This document shows positions 63,657-64,000 of a DNA stretch of 64,000 bases, in pieces. Numbering within the stretch: position 1 is the first letter of the stretch; each line of letters starts with the position of its first letter. Source of the DNA: Prevotella corporis DSM 18810 = JCM 8529 (GTDB lineage Bacteria > Bacteroidota > Bacteroidia > Bacteroidales > Bacteroidaceae); NCBI RefSeq assembly GCF_000430525.1, contig NZ_AUME01000002.1:1-64000 (forward strand), given 5' to 3'. The notes under the pieces were generated by a model that ran no database searches, was not told the origin of the DNA, and saw only the letters and a list, made by a program, of their open reading frames with translations. The translations under genes were made by a program, and so were the position numbers.

Positions 63657-64000
63657 ATGCGCAAGATCATAGGAATTGGCGAGACTGTTCTCGACATAAT
63701 TTTCAAAGACGGACAGCCAATCGGGGCTTATCCAGGAGGTTCCACGTTCAATGCAATGGTCTCTTTGGGCCGTTCTGGGATGAACACCACTTTCATCAGT
63801 GAGGTCGGGAGCGACCGGGTGGGAGACTTCATCAGGAAATTCCTGATTGAAAACGGTGTGAATGCCGACGGAGTGGCTGCGTTCCCTGGCTCAAAATCGC
63901 CTATTTCCTTAGCTTTCCTCAATGAGCAGAATGATGCCGAGTACATTTTCTACAAAGACCATCCACACGACCAGCTCGAATTTTCCTTCCCCGACATACA
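63657..64000 (+). CDS. PfkB-family sugar kinase (partial, cut by window end)
   Basis: First 114 codons only. Translation begins MRKIIGIGETVLDIIFKDG and continues PGGSTFNAMVSLGRSG (the PfkB signature 1 region) and GSDRVGDFIRKFLIENGVN. This is the usual start of fructokinase or ribokinase-type enzymes that phosphorylate sugars with ATP. The substrate specificity and catalytic GAGD motif lie beyond the window. Confidence 0.9.
   Translation, partial: MRKIIGIGETVLDIIFKDGQPIGAYPGGSTFNAMVSLGRSGMNTTFISEVGSDRVGDFIRKFLIENGVNADGVAAFPGSKSPISLAFLNEQNDAEYIFYKDHPHDQLEFSFPDI

Overview
The window looks like a chromosomal segment of a Prevotella-type Bacteroidales bacterium. This rests on the gene content (DUF4271-hemD-rnpA-yidD-tyrS, DUF2851, DUF4250, DUF5672, OMP_b-brl_3 receptor, tandem FKBP lipoproteins), on repeated matches to the Bacteroidetes sigma promoter (TTTG, 19-21 bp, TAnnTTTG), on the near absence of Shine-Dalgarno sequences, and on lipoprotein and 'AQ' signal peptides. 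No ribosomal RNA, CRISPR array, prophage or intact transposon was seen. The species cannot be fixed from the sequence alone.

Layout. 0.07-4.9 kb: a leftward cell-surface glycan operon (LpxL-type acyltransferase, GT2, DUF5672, GT4, GT90). 5-5.8 kb: a scar with an IS66 tnpB remnant and a truncated gene end. 5.9-13 kb: a lipoprotein, metG, a DMT exporter and an outer-membrane receptor. 13.1-14.1 kb: tRNA-Arg(CCT) and an ADP-ribosylglycohydrolase. 14.4-15.1 kb: an orphan FecE-like ATPase. 15.2-20.2 kb: a TPP-riboswitch operon, thiD-thiE-thiC-thi4, then a ThiE/TenI-like paralogue behind a terminator. 20.6-24.5 kb: a UPF1-like helicase, a small partner and a cysteine desulfidase-like enzyme. 24.8-28.9 kb: an RluA-type pseudouridine synthase, a patatin lipase and a ThiD-AraC fusion. 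29.2-33.1 kb: a DUF559-RNase H chimera, argS and HU. 33.3-38.8 kb: rhomboid protease, EEP-family enzyme and secDF behind a structured leader. 39.3-44.9 kb: tRNA-Gln and the leftward operon metK-DUF4271-hemD-rnpA-yidD-tyrS. 45-49.8 kb: DUF2851, thioesterase, dprA, a helical-repeat protein and a YfcE-like phosphodiesterase. 50-56.5 kb: a glutaminyl-cyclase/M28 lipoprotein, a C26-M19 peptidase fusion, an Lrp regulator and three FKBP isomerases. 56.6-64 kb: a DUF3828-like protein, sirtuin, secreted glutathione peroxidase, alpha/beta hydrolase, DUF4250, cdd, a beta-helix lipoprotein, an M16 peptidase and the start of a PfkB sugar kinase.

Themes. Thiamine synthesis is the best-defined pathway. The pyrimidine branch (ThiC, ThiD) meets a thiazole branch that uses a Thi4 with His in place of the sacrificial Cys, under a TPP riboswitch. 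A second ThiD domain, stripped of catalytic residues and fused to an AraC DNA-binding domain, lies 11.5 kb downstream of the first and is a candidate pathway sensor.

The most unusual feature is a family of ten intergenic arrays of about 22-nt semi-palindromic units (core AAAGGTGAGCTTT followed by CGC). They occur between 6.5 and 58.9 kb, always at gene 3' sides, and all point the same way on the + strand whatever the direction of the neighbouring genes. Other points of interest are the DUF559-RNase H fusion flanked by palindromic inverted repeats, the secDF leader, and several promoters placed so close to the start codon that the mRNAs should be leaderless.
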